DNA from: Thermosynechococcaceae cyanobacterium Okahandja
GTDB lineage: Bacteria; Cyanobacteriota; Cyanobacteriia; Thermosynechococcales; Thermosynechococcaceae
DNA length: 64,000 nt
Reading direction: 5' to 3'
Assembly (NCBI GenBank): GCA_041530395.1
Contig: CP136945.1
Location: 1,984,001-2,048,000 of the forward strand
Shown here piece after piece: positions 1 through 10,038 of this stretch. The stretch's first letter is position 1. Each line of letters begins with the position of its first letter. Below the pieces are notes generated by a model. The model had not been told where the DNA came from. It was given only the letters and a program-made list of their open reading frames with translations, and did not search any database. The translations under genes and the position numbers were made by a program.

Positions 1-1
1 G

Positions 2-1066
2 GTACCGGAAACCCAAGTTGTCGTGCCCGACGATGTCCCAGTGGCCAGCGTAACTCATGACTCCCCGCCGCCAACAATGGCCGCTGGAACGGATCCGGAT
101 ACGGTGGAAACCCAGCTAGGTCTTGAGCCTGAGGATGCCACACCGGATACCCCAGATACCACTGATAGCATTGTGCCGCCGAGTACAACCCCTTCCCCGC
201 CCCTACCGAAAACAACCGTGATCACGGATATTCATGGGGCGACTGAATCCTTACCCCATGTCTTGGGGGGGCGCTATCAAGTCGTAAGCCAGTTGGGGGA
301 AGGTGGCTTTGGCCGCACCTTTTTAGCCGCGGATCAACACCTGCCGGATCATCCCATCTGCGTGGTGAAGCAGTTGGTTCCCTCCCGTAACGACGAGCGG
401 TTCTTAGCCATTGCGCGGCGCTTGTTCCAGCGGGAAGCCCAAACCCTTGCCCAGTTGGGTCAGCACGAGCGCATTCCGCGGCTGCTGGCCTATTTCGAGG
501 AAGATGGCATCTTTTACCTCACCCAAGAGTATGTGGAGGGGCAATCCCTGAAGGAAGAGTTTGCCCAAAAAATAACCCTTTCCCAACCAGAGGCGATCGC
601 CATCCTCAAAAGCATTCTGGAGCTACTCCAGTACGTGCATCAGTTGGGGGTCATTCACCGCGACATTAAACCCGCGAACATCATGCGCCGCCGCAGCGAC
701 CAGCAACTGTTTCTCATTGATTTTGGGGCGGTACGTCACGTCCAACCCGAGGATCTACAAAAGCACGGCAAATATACGATCTCAATTGGTACCCGTGGCT
801 ATGCCCCCAGCGAACAGATGGCCGGGCGACCCGTCATAGCCAGTGACATCTACTCCTTGGGGATGGTTATTATTGAAGGCTTAACCGGTTTGGCACCGAT
901 GGATTTACCCAATGACCCGGTAACGGGAGATGTTGTCTGGGAGCCGGGTAAGCATCTGGCACCAGCGTTTGTTGCCATCCTAAACCGGATGATTAAGTAT
1001 AACTTTCGCGATCGCTACCAGAGTGCGGCAGAGGTTTTAGCAGCGTTAACAGCGGCAGGCTTCTAG
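2..1066 (+). CDS. Serine/threonine protein kinase (5' end cut by window edge)
   Basis: Eukaryotic-type (Hanks) protein kinase, expected to phosphorylate Ser/Thr on unknown partners. Counting from the GTG at 23, the first ~80 residues are Pro/Thr/Asp-rich and low complexity, followed by a complete kinase domain at ~84-345: the glycine loop LGEGGFGRTF (91-100), the ATP-binding Lys in VVKQL (K116), the catalytic loop HRDIKPANI (D214), DFGAVR (D233) and the activation-segment end GTRGYAPSEQ. There is no C-terminal extension or membrane segment. The frame is open to base 2, so the true start may lie left of the window and the GTG at 23 should not be taken as proven. pxcA follows 84 bp downstream on the same strand. 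Substrate unknown. Confidence 0.88.
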   Translation, partial: VPETQVVVPDDVPVASVTHDSPPPTMAAGTDPDTVETQLGLEPEDATPDTPDTTDSIVPPSTTPSPPLPKTTVITDIHGATESLPHVLGGRYQVVSQLGEGGFGRTFLAADQHLPDHPICVVKQLVPSRNDERFLAIARRLFQREAQTLAQLGQHERIPRLLAYFEEDGIFYLTQEYVEGQSLKEEFAQKITLSQPEAIAILKSILELLQYVHQLGVIHRDIKPANIMRRRSDQQLFLIDFGAVRHVQPEDLQKHGKYTISIGTRGYAPSEQMAGRPVIASDIYSLGMVIIEGLTGLAPMDLPNDPVTGDVVWEPGKHLAPAFVAILNRMIKYNFRDRYQSAAEVLAALTAAGF

Positions 1067-1150
1067 CTGTGGGTTTGGTTAGCCTCAGGTCGCCACTGCG
1101 TCCCTAGACGATTAGACTAGGAGGCAGCCCCTGTTTATGTTCATAGAACT

Positions 1151-2347
1151 ATGTGGCGGTACTGGTTTCAGCGCTGGCAACTGGGTGCCCTTGAAAAAGC
1201 CTATCAGGGGGCGATCGCCCTCAAAACCATTGAAGATAAGCACTTTAACGGTGCACCGGTGGGTCAGGCTGCCCAACTTCCCCACACGGTTTTTGAATAT
1301 CTGCAAAGCCGCGTTGAACGCCAGCTTAATGCCATTGCCTTTAACCTGAATCAGTTCAAGCTCAGTGGCTGGATGAGCCAAGATAGCAGTGATCCCCAAG
1401 AGGCAGAAATCCTCTCGAAGCTAAGTTTCATTGAGTCCGTTATTAGCCGCTACCCCACTGTTGCAACTTCCCCCACCAGCACCACCCCGAACACCGACAC
1501 CACCGCCAATGGCGTGATCATTACCGACCCACTCACCTTCAACAGTGAAACCCTCTTAACCGCTGATCAGCCCCGCCGCCCTTCGTTTCTGTCCCGCTGG
1601 GGCACCCCCAAGGCGGACTACGAGGAACAGGTGGTGCAGCAACTGCGCACCCAACGGAAGCACGAGGCGATCGCGGCCCGCTGGCTGGCCATTTTAGTGC
1701 TGGTGCCCCTCTTGGTGCAGATCGCCAGCCGTAATCTTGTATTTGAGCCGCTTCTGGATGCCTACTGGAACCGCTCCCCCAACCCTGTAGCCGTTCAGGA
1801 AAACCCCGAGGTCAGCGCCGACTTTTTGCGGGAGTACACCACCTACAAGGAACTGCTGGAAATTCAGGAGCTCCTTGGCTTGTCACCCCCCCTTGATGCG
1901 GCCACTCGTCGCCAAAAATTGCAAGAGAAAGTTGCAGAACTGTATGAAAAATCCGGCTATCGCACCCTCGACGGGCTAAAAAACATTTTGGCGGATCTCT
2001 TGGGCTTAGTGGCCTTTGTGATCCTAGCGGTCATTGGCCGCCGCCAGTTAGTGATTACGCGGCAGGTGATCAGTCGCCGTTTTCAAGGACTGAGCAACCC
2101 GGTGAAGATTTTTCTAATTATTTTGATTACCGATTTATTTGTGGGCTTTCACTCTCCCGAAGGATGGGATGTACTGCTGGGGGGGGTTTACCATCACTTT
2201 GGCTTAGTTGAAAATGAGACGGTCATCAAAGCCTTTATTGCCACGGTGCCAGTGCTCATGGACTCGTGGTTTAAGTTTTGGGTATTTAACTACTTGACCC
2301 GCAACTCGCCCTCCGCTGTGGCAATCTATGAAAAGATGAACCAGTAG
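1151..2347 (+). CDS. pxcA: Proton extrusion protein PxcA (CemA family)
   Basis: 398-residue CemA/PxcA family inner-envelope protein, which in cyanobacteria is needed for light-driven proton release and adaptation of ion balance. The cytoplasmic N-terminal half is followed by hydrophobic segments at about 178-195, 279-297, 316-334 and 358-382. The family signature GFHSPEGWDVLLGG lies at ~332-345 and the conserved C-terminal block DSWFKFWVFNYL at ~371-382. The middle region (105-150) is Thr/Pro-rich and variable. ATG 1151 is the only good in-frame start; the AGGAGG at 1119-1124 is better spaced for an out-of-frame ATG at 1137, so initiation here is not ideal. The kinase upstream may share its transcript. 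Confidence 0.9.
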   Translation: MWRYWFQRWQLGALEKAYQGAIALKTIEDKHFNGAPVGQAAQLPHTVFEYLQSRVERQLNAIAFNLNQFKLSGWMSQDSSDPQEAEILSKLSFIESVISRYPTVATSPTSTTPNTDTTANGVIITDPLTFNSETLLTADQPRRPSFLSRWGTPKADYEEQVVQQLRTQRKHEAIAARWLAILVLVPLLVQIASRNLVFEPLLDAYWNRSPNPVAVQENPEVSADFLREYTTYKELLEIQELLGLSPPLDAATRRQKLQEKVAELYEKSGYRTLDGLKNILADLLGLVAFVILAVIGRRQLVITRQVISRRFQGLSNPVKIFLIILITDLFVGFHSPEGWDVLLGGVYHHFGLVENETVIKAFIATVPVLMDSWFKFWVFNYLTRNSPSAVAIYEKMNQ

Positions 2348-2359
2348 GTAACAGCAGTA

Positions 2360-2686
2360 ATGATACCCGCCACCCGTATGGTCTGGATTGTTGTTGGGTG
2401 CAATTGCCTGATTGCCATCGGTGCTCTTTGGCTGGCATGGCAGTTGGTGAAACTGCGGCAGACCTTACGGGGAGTTGCCCGGGCGCTTTTGGATGCAGAG
2501 CGAAGTACCCATGGGGTGCTCGGGGGTGCGCCGCAGGTGATTATTATTGGCCAGCGTGGAGTGGCCGGGTTGCGATCGCAACTGCCCCGCTGGGGACGAC
2601 AGCAGCGCAATGTGCGCCTGTTTTTAACCTTGATAAGCTGGATAAGTCGGTACAGTACCCCGTGGCTACGGCAGCGAAGGAGATAA
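2360..2686 (+). CDS. Small membrane-anchored hypothetical protein
   Basis: 108 residues, not recognised. One N-terminal membrane segment (about residues 7-27, VWIVVGCNCLIAIGALWLAW) is followed by a basic region (RQTLRGVARALLDAE) and an Arg-rich tail ending LRQRRR. It begins 12 bp after pxcA and ends two bases before the next gene, so pxcA and the two small genes probably form one transcript. The positive tail suggests a membrane-bound protein with a cytoplasmic basic domain; function unknown. Confidence 0.65.
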   Translation: MIPATRMVWIVVGCNCLIAIGALWLAWQLVKLRQTLRGVARALLDAERSTHGVLGGAPQVIIIGQRGVAGLRSQLPRWGRQQRNVRLFLTLISWISRYSTPWLRQRRR

Positions 2687-2688
2687 CC

Positions 2689-3054
2689 ATGGCAAATCAG
2701 CAAGGGAGTGGTGGTGCCTTTTTCGGAGGGCTGCTCCTTGGAGGAGCAATTGGGACGCTCGTTGGCCTGTTGGTTGCCCCCCGCTCTGGCAAAGAAACGC
2801 GACAACTGCTACAAAAATCTGCCGATGCTCTACCTGAACTGCTCGAAGACATTACCACGAGCTTTGAGCAACATCGCGATCGCCTGTCGGAAACCACCCA
2901 AGAACGCTGGCAAGCCACCCTAGACCGTCTCAAAGAGGCGATCGCCGTGGGGATTGAGGTCACTCAGCAGCAGCGCCAAACCTTTAGTCGCGAAGCCAAT
3001 GGCATGGCCCTTAGCGATCCCGATGACGAGAATTCTGGCAGTCTGCGACAGTAG
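2689..3054 (+). CDS. YtxH domain-containing protein
   Basis: 121 residues. Glycine-rich hydrophobic N-terminus (GGAFFGGLLLGGAIGTLVGLLVAP) followed by RSGKETRQLLQKSADALPEL and a coiled, charged C-terminal region: the pattern of YtxH/gas-vesicle-like small proteins, which are one-TM proteins often linked to envelope or general stress. ATG 2689 is preceded by AAGGAG at 2677-2682 with good spacing. An upstream in-frame ATG at 2398 would run through the preceding gene and is rejected. Role unproven. Confidence 0.75.
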   Translation: MANQQGSGGAFFGGLLLGGAIGTLVGLLVAPRSGKETRQLLQKSADALPELLEDITTSFEQHRDRLSETTQERWQATLDRLKEAIAVGIEVTQQQRQTFSREANGMALSDPDDENSGSLRQ

Positions 3055-3112
3055 CGATCTATTGCGTTGGCGGCCAGCAGGGTTAGACGTTGCCTCAGAG
3101 GTTGCCGAAATC

Positions 3113-3143
3113 AAAAACTCCCCGCCAGCGTAGGGCGAGGAGT
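3113..3143 (-). terminator. Intrinsic terminator of psbD
   Basis: On the minus strand the 10-bp arms at 3143-3134 and 3126-3117 pair almost perfectly (one G-T) around a 7-base loop, followed by TTTTT. It lies 27 bp after the psbD stop, so the psbD message ends here and does not continue into another photosystem gene. Confidence 0.85.
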
Positions 3144-3169
3144 CTTCAGGGATTAGGCTAAGCCAACGC

Positions 3170-4339
<1,170 letters not shown>

Positions 4340-4389
4340 CTAGCAAAGGTCTTTTGGGGATTTCAAGCGGAAGGGGTGGGGTTTAAGCT

Positions 4390-4896
4390 TTAGGGTCTCG
4401 GGGGCTGATCATCCATTCCGGCGAGTTGGTGCAGTGCGTCCCCCTGCAAGCGGCAGATGCGCCAGTCGGGCAGCACCGTGGCACCCATCCCTTCATAGAA
4501 GGCAATGGCACTCTGGTTCCAGTCAAGGACGCTCCATTCCATACGTCCGTAGTTGCGATCGCGGGCAATGGTGGCCAATGCCCTCAGCAGAGCGGTACCA
4601 ACTCCTTGGCGGCGATAGTTGGGCCGCACAAACAAGTCTTCGAGGTACAGTCCCGGCCGGGTGAGGAAGGTGGAGTAGGTGGTAAAAAAGAGGGCGTAGG
4701 CTATCACCTCACCATGGCATTCCGCCAAGAGGGCTTCGGCGTAGGGGCGATCGCCAAAGAGATGTGCCTGCAATTGAGCCACCGTACCCACCACGCCATG
4801 GCTCAGGTTTTCGTAGGCGGCAAGGGCTTGGATGAGCGCAAACAGGACGGGCACATCCTCAACAGTGGCCGCCCGAATCTGAAAGTTCAACGTCAT
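4390..4896 (-). CDS. GNAT family N-acetyltransferase, diamine-acetyltransferase-like
   Basis: 168 residues with one GNAT fold. The acetyl-CoA loop RRQGVGTALLRAL (~95-107) and the following W-N-x-x-A-I-x-F-Y block are clear. The stretch FFTTYSTFLTRPGLYLEDLFVRP matches the spermidine/spermine (SSAT) and thialysine acetyltransferase branch, so a polyamine or amino-acid amine is a plausible acceptor, as inference. It lies 20 bp downstream of the ABC ATPase gene on the same strand and could be co-transcribed. Confidence 0.85.
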   Translation of the reverse strand: MTLNFQIRAATVEDVPVLFALIQALAAYENLSHGVVGTVAQLQAHLFGDRPYAEALLAECHGEVIAYALFFTTYSTFLTRPGLYLEDLFVRPNYRRQGVGTALLRALATIARDRNYGRMEWSVLDWNQSAIAFYEGMGATVLPDWRICRLQGDALHQLAGMDDQPPRP

Positions 4897-4916
4897 AAGG
4901 TTCTATGGGCAACGGG

Positions 4917-5633
4917 TTAGGAGGCCGCAGGCGTGACCACGGGGATATTGGGCGCATCGGAGCGAATCCGGCCATCGCGAAAATGGATAATGCGCCGCGT
5001 AATGCTCGCCACATCCGGCTCGTGGGTCACCATCACAACCGTCATGCCCGCCGCGTTCAACTGGCTAAAGATGGCCAGAATTTCAGCCGTGGTTTGGCTA
5101 TCAAGGGCACCGGTTGGCTCATCGGCTAATAGCAATAGGGGATGATTGACAATGGCGCGGGCGATCGCCACCCGTTGCTGCTGCCCCCCCGATAACTGAT
5201 TGGGACGGTTGTGTAAGCGATGCCCCAGCCCTACCTTTTCCAGTGCCTCAATGGCGCGATCGCGGCGTTCCTTGGGGGGAACTTGGGCATAAATCATCGG
5301 CAGCATCACATTTTCCAGCGCGGTGAGTTGCCCCAACAAGTGAAACTGCTGAAAGACAAAGCCAATTTTGGCATTGCGGATATGAGCCAGTTCATCGTCC
5401 GTAAGCTGTGAAACATCTTGGCCATCTAGACAGTAGCGCCCAAACGTAGGTCGATCTAAACAGCCAATAATGTTCATCATGGTGGACTTTCCCGACCCGG
5501 ACGCGCCCATGATGGCACAGTACTCCCCGGGCTGAATTTGCAGGTCAACGCCATTGAGCGCCCGCACTTCTGTTTCGCCCTGACCGTAAACTTTTTGCAG
5601 GTGCTCAAGATAAATCAGGGGAGGCATGCTCAT
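4917..5633 (-). CDS. ABC transporter ATP-binding protein, MacB/LolD type
   Basis: 238-residue ATPase of the MacB/LolD/DevA class. Walker A GASGSGKST (~43-51), Q-loop FVFQQFHLLGQLT, signature LSGGQQQRVAIARA, Walker B LLLADEPTGALD and the switch His in VTHEP are all present. Such ATPases pair with a MacB/DevC-type permease and move lipoproteins, lipids or peptides across the envelope, but no permease is encoded nearby. It shares the strand with the acetyltransferase downstream. Confidence 0.9.
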   Translation of the reverse strand: MSMPPLIYLEHLQKVYGQGETEVRALNGVDLQIQPGEYCAIMGASGSGKSTMMNIIGCLDRPTFGRYCLDGQDVSQLTDDELAHIRNAKIGFVFQQFHLLGQLTALENVMLPMIYAQVPPKERRDRAIEALEKVGLGHRLHNRPNQLSGGQQQRVAIARAIVNHPLLLLADEPTGALDSQTTAEILAIFSQLNAAGMTVVMVTHEPDVASITRRIIHFRDGRIRSDAPNIPVVTPAAS

Positions 5634-5755
5634 TAATTCGGTGAGTCAAGTCCAGCAACTCCATATCAAAAATTGTAAACTAGGCCGCTCCGTTCTAGGC
5701 CCGATTTCTTTGATAAGCTGAACTGGTTACGCGTTTTGCCTACCGTGCTAGGTTT

Positions 5756-6883
5756 ATGGTTGCTACGCCCATTCCCCTGTGTATTACTCTCGGTACCCGT
5801 CCGGAGGCCATTAAGCTAGCACCGGTCATTCAAGCCTTTCGGCGATCGCCCCAGTTTGCGCCCTACGTGGTTCTCACCGGCCAGCACCGCGAAATGGTGA
5901 CCCAAGTCATGGAGCTATTTGACCTGAGTGCCGATCGCGATCTGGCCATTATGCAGCCCAAACAAACCCTGACGGACATTACCTGCCTCTCGCTACAAGG
6001 CTTAGAGCAACTCTATCAAGAGCTACAGCCGAAACTGGTTCTGGTGCAGGGAGATACCACCACCGCCTTTGCTGCCACCCTCGCCGCATTTTATCAACAA
6101 ATTCCGGTGGGTCATGTGGAGGCCGGCCTACGCACCGATCACCTCTACAACCCCTACCCGGAAGAGGCCAATCGGCGGCTCATTTCCCAATTAAGCCAAC
6201 TCCACTTTGCGCCCACTCCCCAGGCGGTCGCCAACCTCAAGGCCTCGGGGGTGGTGGGTAGCATTCATTTGACGGGCAATACCGTGATTGATGCCCTGCT
6301 CCAGGTGGCCGATCGCCAGCCAGTCTGCAACATCCCCGGCCTCGATTGGCAACGGTACCGGGTGCTATTGGCTACGGTGCACCGCCGTGAAAATTGGGGC
6401 ACCCCCCTTGCCGACATTGCCGCTGGCTTCCTCGAAATTTTAGACACCCTCCCCGATACCGCCTTACTGCTGCCGTTACACCGCAATCCGGTCGTGCGCG
6501 AACCCCTGCAAGCGCTTCTCGGGCAGCACCCGCGGGTCTTCTTAACGGAACCCTTAGACTATCCTGCCCTTGTGGCCGCCATTAAACACTGTACGCTGCT
6601 GCTGACGGACTCCGGCGGCCTGCAGGAAGAAGCCCCCAGTCTGGGCAAGCCCGTCCTTGTGTTGCGGGAAACCACAGAACGCCCAGAAGCAGTTACGGCG
6701 GGTACTGCTAAGCTCGTGGGTACCGCCACCGCCAGCATTGCCGCTGCGGCGCTGGATCTGCTGAGCAACCCGGAGGCCTACCACCGTATGGCCAACGCCA
6801 TTAACCCCTTTGGGGATGGTCGCGCCAGCGATCGCATCCTCACGATTGTGGAGCAGTTTTTTGCTGAGGCCGCATCGCCATGA
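5756..6883 (+). CDS. wecB: UDP-N-acetylglucosamine 2-epimerase (non-hydrolysing)
   Basis: 375 residues. Converts UDP-GlcNAc to UDP-ManNAc for cell-surface polysaccharide. The N-terminal signature GTRPEAIKLAPVI, the GHVEAGLRT motif and the C-terminal nucleotide-binding block LTDSGGLQEEAPSLGKPVLVLRETTERPE (quoted in part: TDSGGLQEEA, RETTERPE) are typical of the WecB fold. The last four bases overlap the start of the phytol kinase gene (ATGA), so the two are translationally coupled although their pathways are unrelated. Confidence 0.95.
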   Translation: MVATPIPLCITLGTRPEAIKLAPVIQAFRRSPQFAPYVVLTGQHREMVTQVMELFDLSADRDLAIMQPKQTLTDITCLSLQGLEQLYQELQPKLVLVQGDTTTAFAATLAAFYQQIPVGHVEAGLRTDHLYNPYPEEANRRLISQLSQLHFAPTPQAVANLKASGVVGSIHLTGNTVIDALLQVADRQPVCNIPGLDWQRYRVLLATVHRRENWGTPLADIAAGFLEILDTLPDTALLLPLHRNPVVREPLQALLGQHPRVFLTEPLDYPALVAAIKHCTLLLTDSGGLQEEAPSLGKPVLVLRETTERPEAVTAGTAKLVGTATASIAAAALDLLSNPEAYHRMANAINPFGDGRASDRILTIVEQFFAEAASP

Positions 6884-7536
6884 ACGTGACAGCCCCCCTA
6901 TGGGCTGCCCTGTGGGTCACCAGTTGGCTCGGACTGGTGTTGTTGGCAGCCGAACTGGTGCACTACTGGTTTCCCAATGCCAAAGAGTGGTCCCGCAAAG
7001 TGGTGCATATTGGCTGCGGCCAAGTGATTCTAATTGCCTATGCGCTGCGGGTGCCCACCCACTGGGGCATCATTGCCGCCATCATTGCCGCGGTGGTGAC
7101 CCTGCTCTCCTACCGGATTCCCCTCCTTGAGAGTATTAGCAGTGTTGGTCGCCAAAGTTGGGGGACGTTTTTTTATGCGGTTAGTATCGGCACCCTGATG
7201 ACGCTCTTTTGGGATACGCGGCCAGAATTAGCCGTCTTGGGTATTTTAATTATGGCCTGGGGAGATGGCCTCGCCGCCTTGGTGGGCATGACGCTGGGGC
7301 ACCATCCCTTTCGTGTTGCTGGTGCAACCAAAAGCTGGGAAGGCACCCTTGCAATGGGGTTCATTAGCACCCTTGTGGCTCTGCTCTCCCTGTGGCCTTT
7401 GGCGGCTCAATGGTGGATTGCCCCCGTGGTGGGCCTCAGTGCAACGTTGCTGGAACTGGTGGCATGGCGCGGTCTCGATAACCTCACCGTGCCTATTGGC
7501 AGTGCCCTCATTGCCTATGCCTTGCTGCTGCTGTGA
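6880..7536 (+). CDS. Phytol/dolichol kinase-family membrane protein (VTE5-like)
   Basis: 218 residues and about six or seven membrane helices. CTP-dependent kinases of this family phosphorylate phytol from chlorophyll breakdown for tocopherol or chlorophyll re-synthesis in phototrophs. The conserved motifs REWSRKVVHIGCG (here KEWSRKVVH), MAWGDGLAALVG and the G-A-T-K-S-W-E-G-T block are all visible. It overlaps wecB by 4 bp. Phytol rather than another prenol as substrate is inferred from the cyanobacterial family. Confidence 0.85.
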   Translation: MNVTAPLWAALWVTSWLGLVLLAAELVHYWFPNAKEWSRKVVHIGCGQVILIAYALRVPTHWGIIAAIIAAVVTLLSYRIPLLESISSVGRQSWGTFFYAVSIGTLMTLFWDTRPELAVLGILIMAWGDGLAALVGMTLGHHPFRVAGATKSWEGTLAMGFISTLVALLSLWPLAAQWWIAPVVGLSATLLELVAWRGLDNLTVPIGSALIAYALLLL

Positions 7537-7539
7537 GGG

Positions 7540-8313
7540 TTAGGCCCACGTTGAGGTGCCTAATTGGGGCGGCACGTCCTGCCAGCGACCTGGGCCAACT
7601 GCCCGTAGGGCTTCCTTGAGATCCACCGCTCCGGTATAGAGGGCTTTGCCTACAATGGCCCCGCTTAAGCCATGGGGATGCAGGGCAAACAGACTCAAAA
7701 TATCCGTGAGGGAGCTAACCCCGCCAGAGGCAATCACCGGGCGATCGGTGGCCGCCAGTAACTGCCGCAGGGCCTCAAGGTTTGGCCCTTGCAGGGTGCC
7801 ATCCCGCTGAATATCGGTGTAGATAAAGCCCGCGACCCCCACCGCCGCCATCTGCTGTGCCAAGTCTGTGGCCAACACCGTCGAAGTCTCGAGCCAGCCG
7901 CGGGTGGCCACATAGCCTTGGCGGGCATCTAAACCCACCCAAATCCGCTCGGGAAAGTCAGCCGCCACGTCTGCCACTAAGTCGGGGTTCTCAAGGGCCG
8001 CCGTGCCTAAAATGGCGCGATCTACGCCAAGAGCCAGCAACTCCCGAACCGTTTGGCGCGATCGCAGCCCACCCCCCACTTGTACCGGAATTGTCAACGC
8101 TTCTACAATGGCGGCAATCATGGGGTAATTGGTGGGTTCACCCGTCTTGGCACCATCCAAATCGACAACGTGCAGGCGCGGTGCCCCCAAAGCCTGCCAG
8201 TGCTCAGCCATGCGTACCGGATTGGTATCGAACACCTCTACTTGGGCGTAGTCCCCCTGAAAGAGGCGGACACACTGGCCTGCTAGCAGGTCAATGGCGG
8301 GGATGACATCCAT
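7540..8313 (-). CDS. hisA: Phosphoribosylformimino-5-aminoimidazole carboxamide ribotide isomerase
   Basis: 257 residues, a TIM-barrel enzyme of histidine biosynthesis (the fourth step). The N-terminal catalytic region [20 protein letters not shown], the phosphate-binding GGGLRS and the second catalytic Asp in [10 protein letters not shown], followed by IASGGVSS, define HisA rather than HisF. It converges on the phytol kinase gene with only 3 bp between stops. No other his gene is nearby, as usual for scattered cyanobacterial his genes. Confidence 0.95.
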   Translation of the reverse strand: MDVIPAIDLLAGQCVRLFQGDYAQVEVFDTNPVRMAEHWQALGAPRLHVVDLDGAKTGEPTNYPMIAAIVEALTIPVQVGGGLRSRQTVRELLALGVDRAILGTAALENPDLVADVAADFPERIWVGLDARQGYVATRGWLETSTVLATDLAQQMAAVGVAGFIYTDIQRDGTLQGPNLEALRQLLAATDRPVIASGGVSSLTDILSLFALHPHGLSGAIVGKALYTGAVDLKEALRAVGPGRWQDVPPQLGTSTWA

Positions 8314-8346
8314 AGACTGATGTTGGCGAACGTATTCCCTCTGATC

Positions 8347-8712
8347 CTAGCAGTCGCGGGGGCGGTACTCGCGGCAATTCTCACACGGGCCATTGGGGTT
8401 AACGGCACACCGGAGTAGGGGGGAATGGGCATTCCAACGGCAGGAGGCATCGCCAATGATCCACTGCTCCTCAACGAGGTGGCGATCGCCCGCGTCTGGA
8501 TGAGACACTTGGACGTAAAGGGCAATTTTCTGGAGCTGGTACCGCCCACCCCGAAACTGATAGCGGTGACGGCGTTCCAGTACCGTGTAGGTTTCACCCT
8601 CATGATCCACATGACAGCCGGGCTGCGGCACCCAGTCTAAATGGACGTGCCCGAGCGATCGCCGCGGGTGAACCAGATGTAATTCCGTAGGTAAATCCGT
8701 CGGGGAGGCCAT
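8347..8712 (-). CDS. Small conserved cyanobacterial protein (DUF6464-like)
   Basis: 121 residues. LVHPRRSLGHVHLDWVPQPG, YTVLERRHRYQF and the C-terminal CAVNPNGPCENCREY resemble a small protein family that I know from cyanobacteria (DUF6464 from memory). Three or four Cys at the C-terminus (RCAVNPNGPCENC) could bind a metal. No membrane segment. Function unknown. It lies downstream of the AEC transporter on the same strand with 131 bp between. Confidence 0.7.
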   Translation of the reverse strand: MASPTDLPTELHLVHPRRSLGHVHLDWVPQPGCHVDHEGETYTVLERRHRYQFRGGRYQLQKIALYVQVSHPDAGDRHLVEEQWIIGDASCRWNAHSPLLRCAVNPNGPCENCREYRPRDC

Positions 8713-8843
8713 GACAAAGCCGCGGAAAATAGTATTTTATACCCCCAAAGTGGGGTGCTCTAGACTACACTCCCCCTATCCTAACCTTCCACCTTCCGGT
8801 TGGAAAAGTGCGACTGTGCCTGTTACTTTCAGTCAATTCGTTT

Positions 8844-9815
8844 TTACAACACACCAAACAGCAGCAGCCACAGGGGCAACAGCAAGACTAAGGCCAGCAA
8901 GCTAACCATAATCAGACTGGCGGCAAAGGGGCGATCCAAGCGATATACATCTGCCAGCACAAGGGTCATAAAGGCAGGAGGCATCCCCGACTGTAGCACA
9001 ATCCCTAGGCGCGGCAACCCATCAATTCCGGTGAGGGTCAACCCCAGTCCCACCAGTAGGGGCACCAGCACCATCTTGATCCCCAGACAGGGCAGAATGC
9101 GCGACCAATCTAGGCGCAGCTTTGCCTCGCCAAGGCACATCCCCATATAGACCAACCCGGCCAAAACCATCAGCCACGCCACGCTCAGCAACCCCCTCTG
9201 GGCGATTGACGGCAACGGATACTGCCGCAGCGCCAGCCCCAGCCCCACACACCAGAGCGTGGGATTGCGGCCAATATGCCACAGCAACTTTGTTGGCGAC
9301 ATATACTTTTGGCCAAAACTGGCGGCCAAGCCAATACCGGCACTGTAGGAAATGAGGAGGGACCCCATCAAGTCGTAAAACAGCGCCCAACTAAAATGAC
9401 TTTCCCCCAACAGCCGCCACGCAATGGGATAGCCAATAAAGCCCGTATTGCCAACCATGGTGGCCAACAAAAAACTGCCTGCCCCTTGGCGAGTGGCGGC
9501 GGGCTGCCAGCGCAACCACAGCCACGCCAGACCGACCCCCAACCCCATACCGACCCATGCCATCAGGGGCGCTAAGCTACTACTGCCGGTGAGGGTAGTC
9601 GTTAAAATAAAACTCAAGGCCGTTAGGGGTGCCCCGACCCAAAATAGCGCCTGTGCCAGCCCCGTTGTGGTTGACGTGGGCACAAAGCGAACCCCTACGT
9701 AACCCACCCCCATACACGCAAAAATGAGGCCATAGAGTTGCGCAAGCGTGGGTAGCAACGTCCAGAGCGAGGTCACGCCGGTCATCCCCCCAACAACAGC
9801 AAAGTACTCGCCCAT
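8844..9815 (-). CDS. AEC family transporter (auxin efflux carrier type)
   Basis: 323 residues with about ten hydrophobic helices arranged as two five-helix halves, as in the AEC/BART family of secondary carriers. Typical blocks are LFWVGAPLTALSFI, MVGNTGFIGYPIAW and the C-terminal LQSGMPPAFMTLVLADVYRLD. Substrates of bacterial members are usually small organic acids or amino acids; nothing here fixes the substrate. Its upstream side faces the TnpB element at 9.9 kb. Confidence 0.85.
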   Translation of the reverse strand: MGEYFAVVGGMTGVTSLWTLLPTLAQLYGLIFACMGVGYVGVRFVPTSTTTGLAQALFWVGAPLTALSFILTTTLTGSSSLAPLMAWVGMGLGVGLAWLWLRWQPAATRQGAGSFLLATMVGNTGFIGYPIAWRLLGESHFSWALFYDLMGSLLISYSAGIGLAASFGQKYMSPTKLLWHIGRNPTLWCVGLGLALRQYPLPSIAQRGLLSVAWLMVLAGLVYMGMCLGEAKLRLDWSRILPCLGIKMVLVPLLVGLGLTLTGIDGLPRLGIVLQSGMPPAFMTLVLADVYRLDRPFAASLIMVSLLALVLLLPLWLLLFGVL

Positions 9816-9929
9816 GTGGGCAATATGGTCTGCATCAACTGTGAGCTCCTCTTGCGGCTACCATCACCAGTATGCAGGGCGCGTCCGGCTCACGGAACTC
9901 AGTTGCTTCAGCTAAAAAGCAGCAGGAGC

Positions 9930-9958
9930 CCCGCACTCTGGCAAGGCCGAGTGTCGGG
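9930..9958 (+). repeat. Left-end hairpin of the TnpB element
   Basis: Imperfect palindrome: CCCG (9930-9933), CACTC (9934-9938), bulged T, GGC, loop AAG (9943-9945), GCC, GAGTG (9949-9953), bulged T (9954), CGGG (9955-9958). The same plan (CCCG, five-base arm, T, inner stem, three-base loop, T bulge, CGGG) recurs at the right end at 11214-11246. IS200/IS605 elements are recognised through such subterminal hairpins. The true left cut site lies somewhere 5' of 9930 and cannot be fixed here. Confidence 0.7.
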
Positions 9959-10038
9959 AGGAATGCGAGTCCGACATAGGGACTAAGCCTGATATCGGTC
10001 ATGCAGACAACCTTCTTCTGATGAGATACACTAAAGCT

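Noticed and set aside
1137-1349. Reading frame with a well-placed ribosome binding site before pxcA
   Set aside because: It overlaps pxcA in another frame and resembles no protein; PxcA homology starts in the other frame.
8738-8755. Short hairpin ACCCC...GGGGT between two minus-strand genes
   Set aside because: Only five base pairs and no T run on either strand.
10021-10038. Earlier tnpB start
   Set aside because: Adds six residues with no ribosome binding site; MNQVLTISCKLK is the usual family start.
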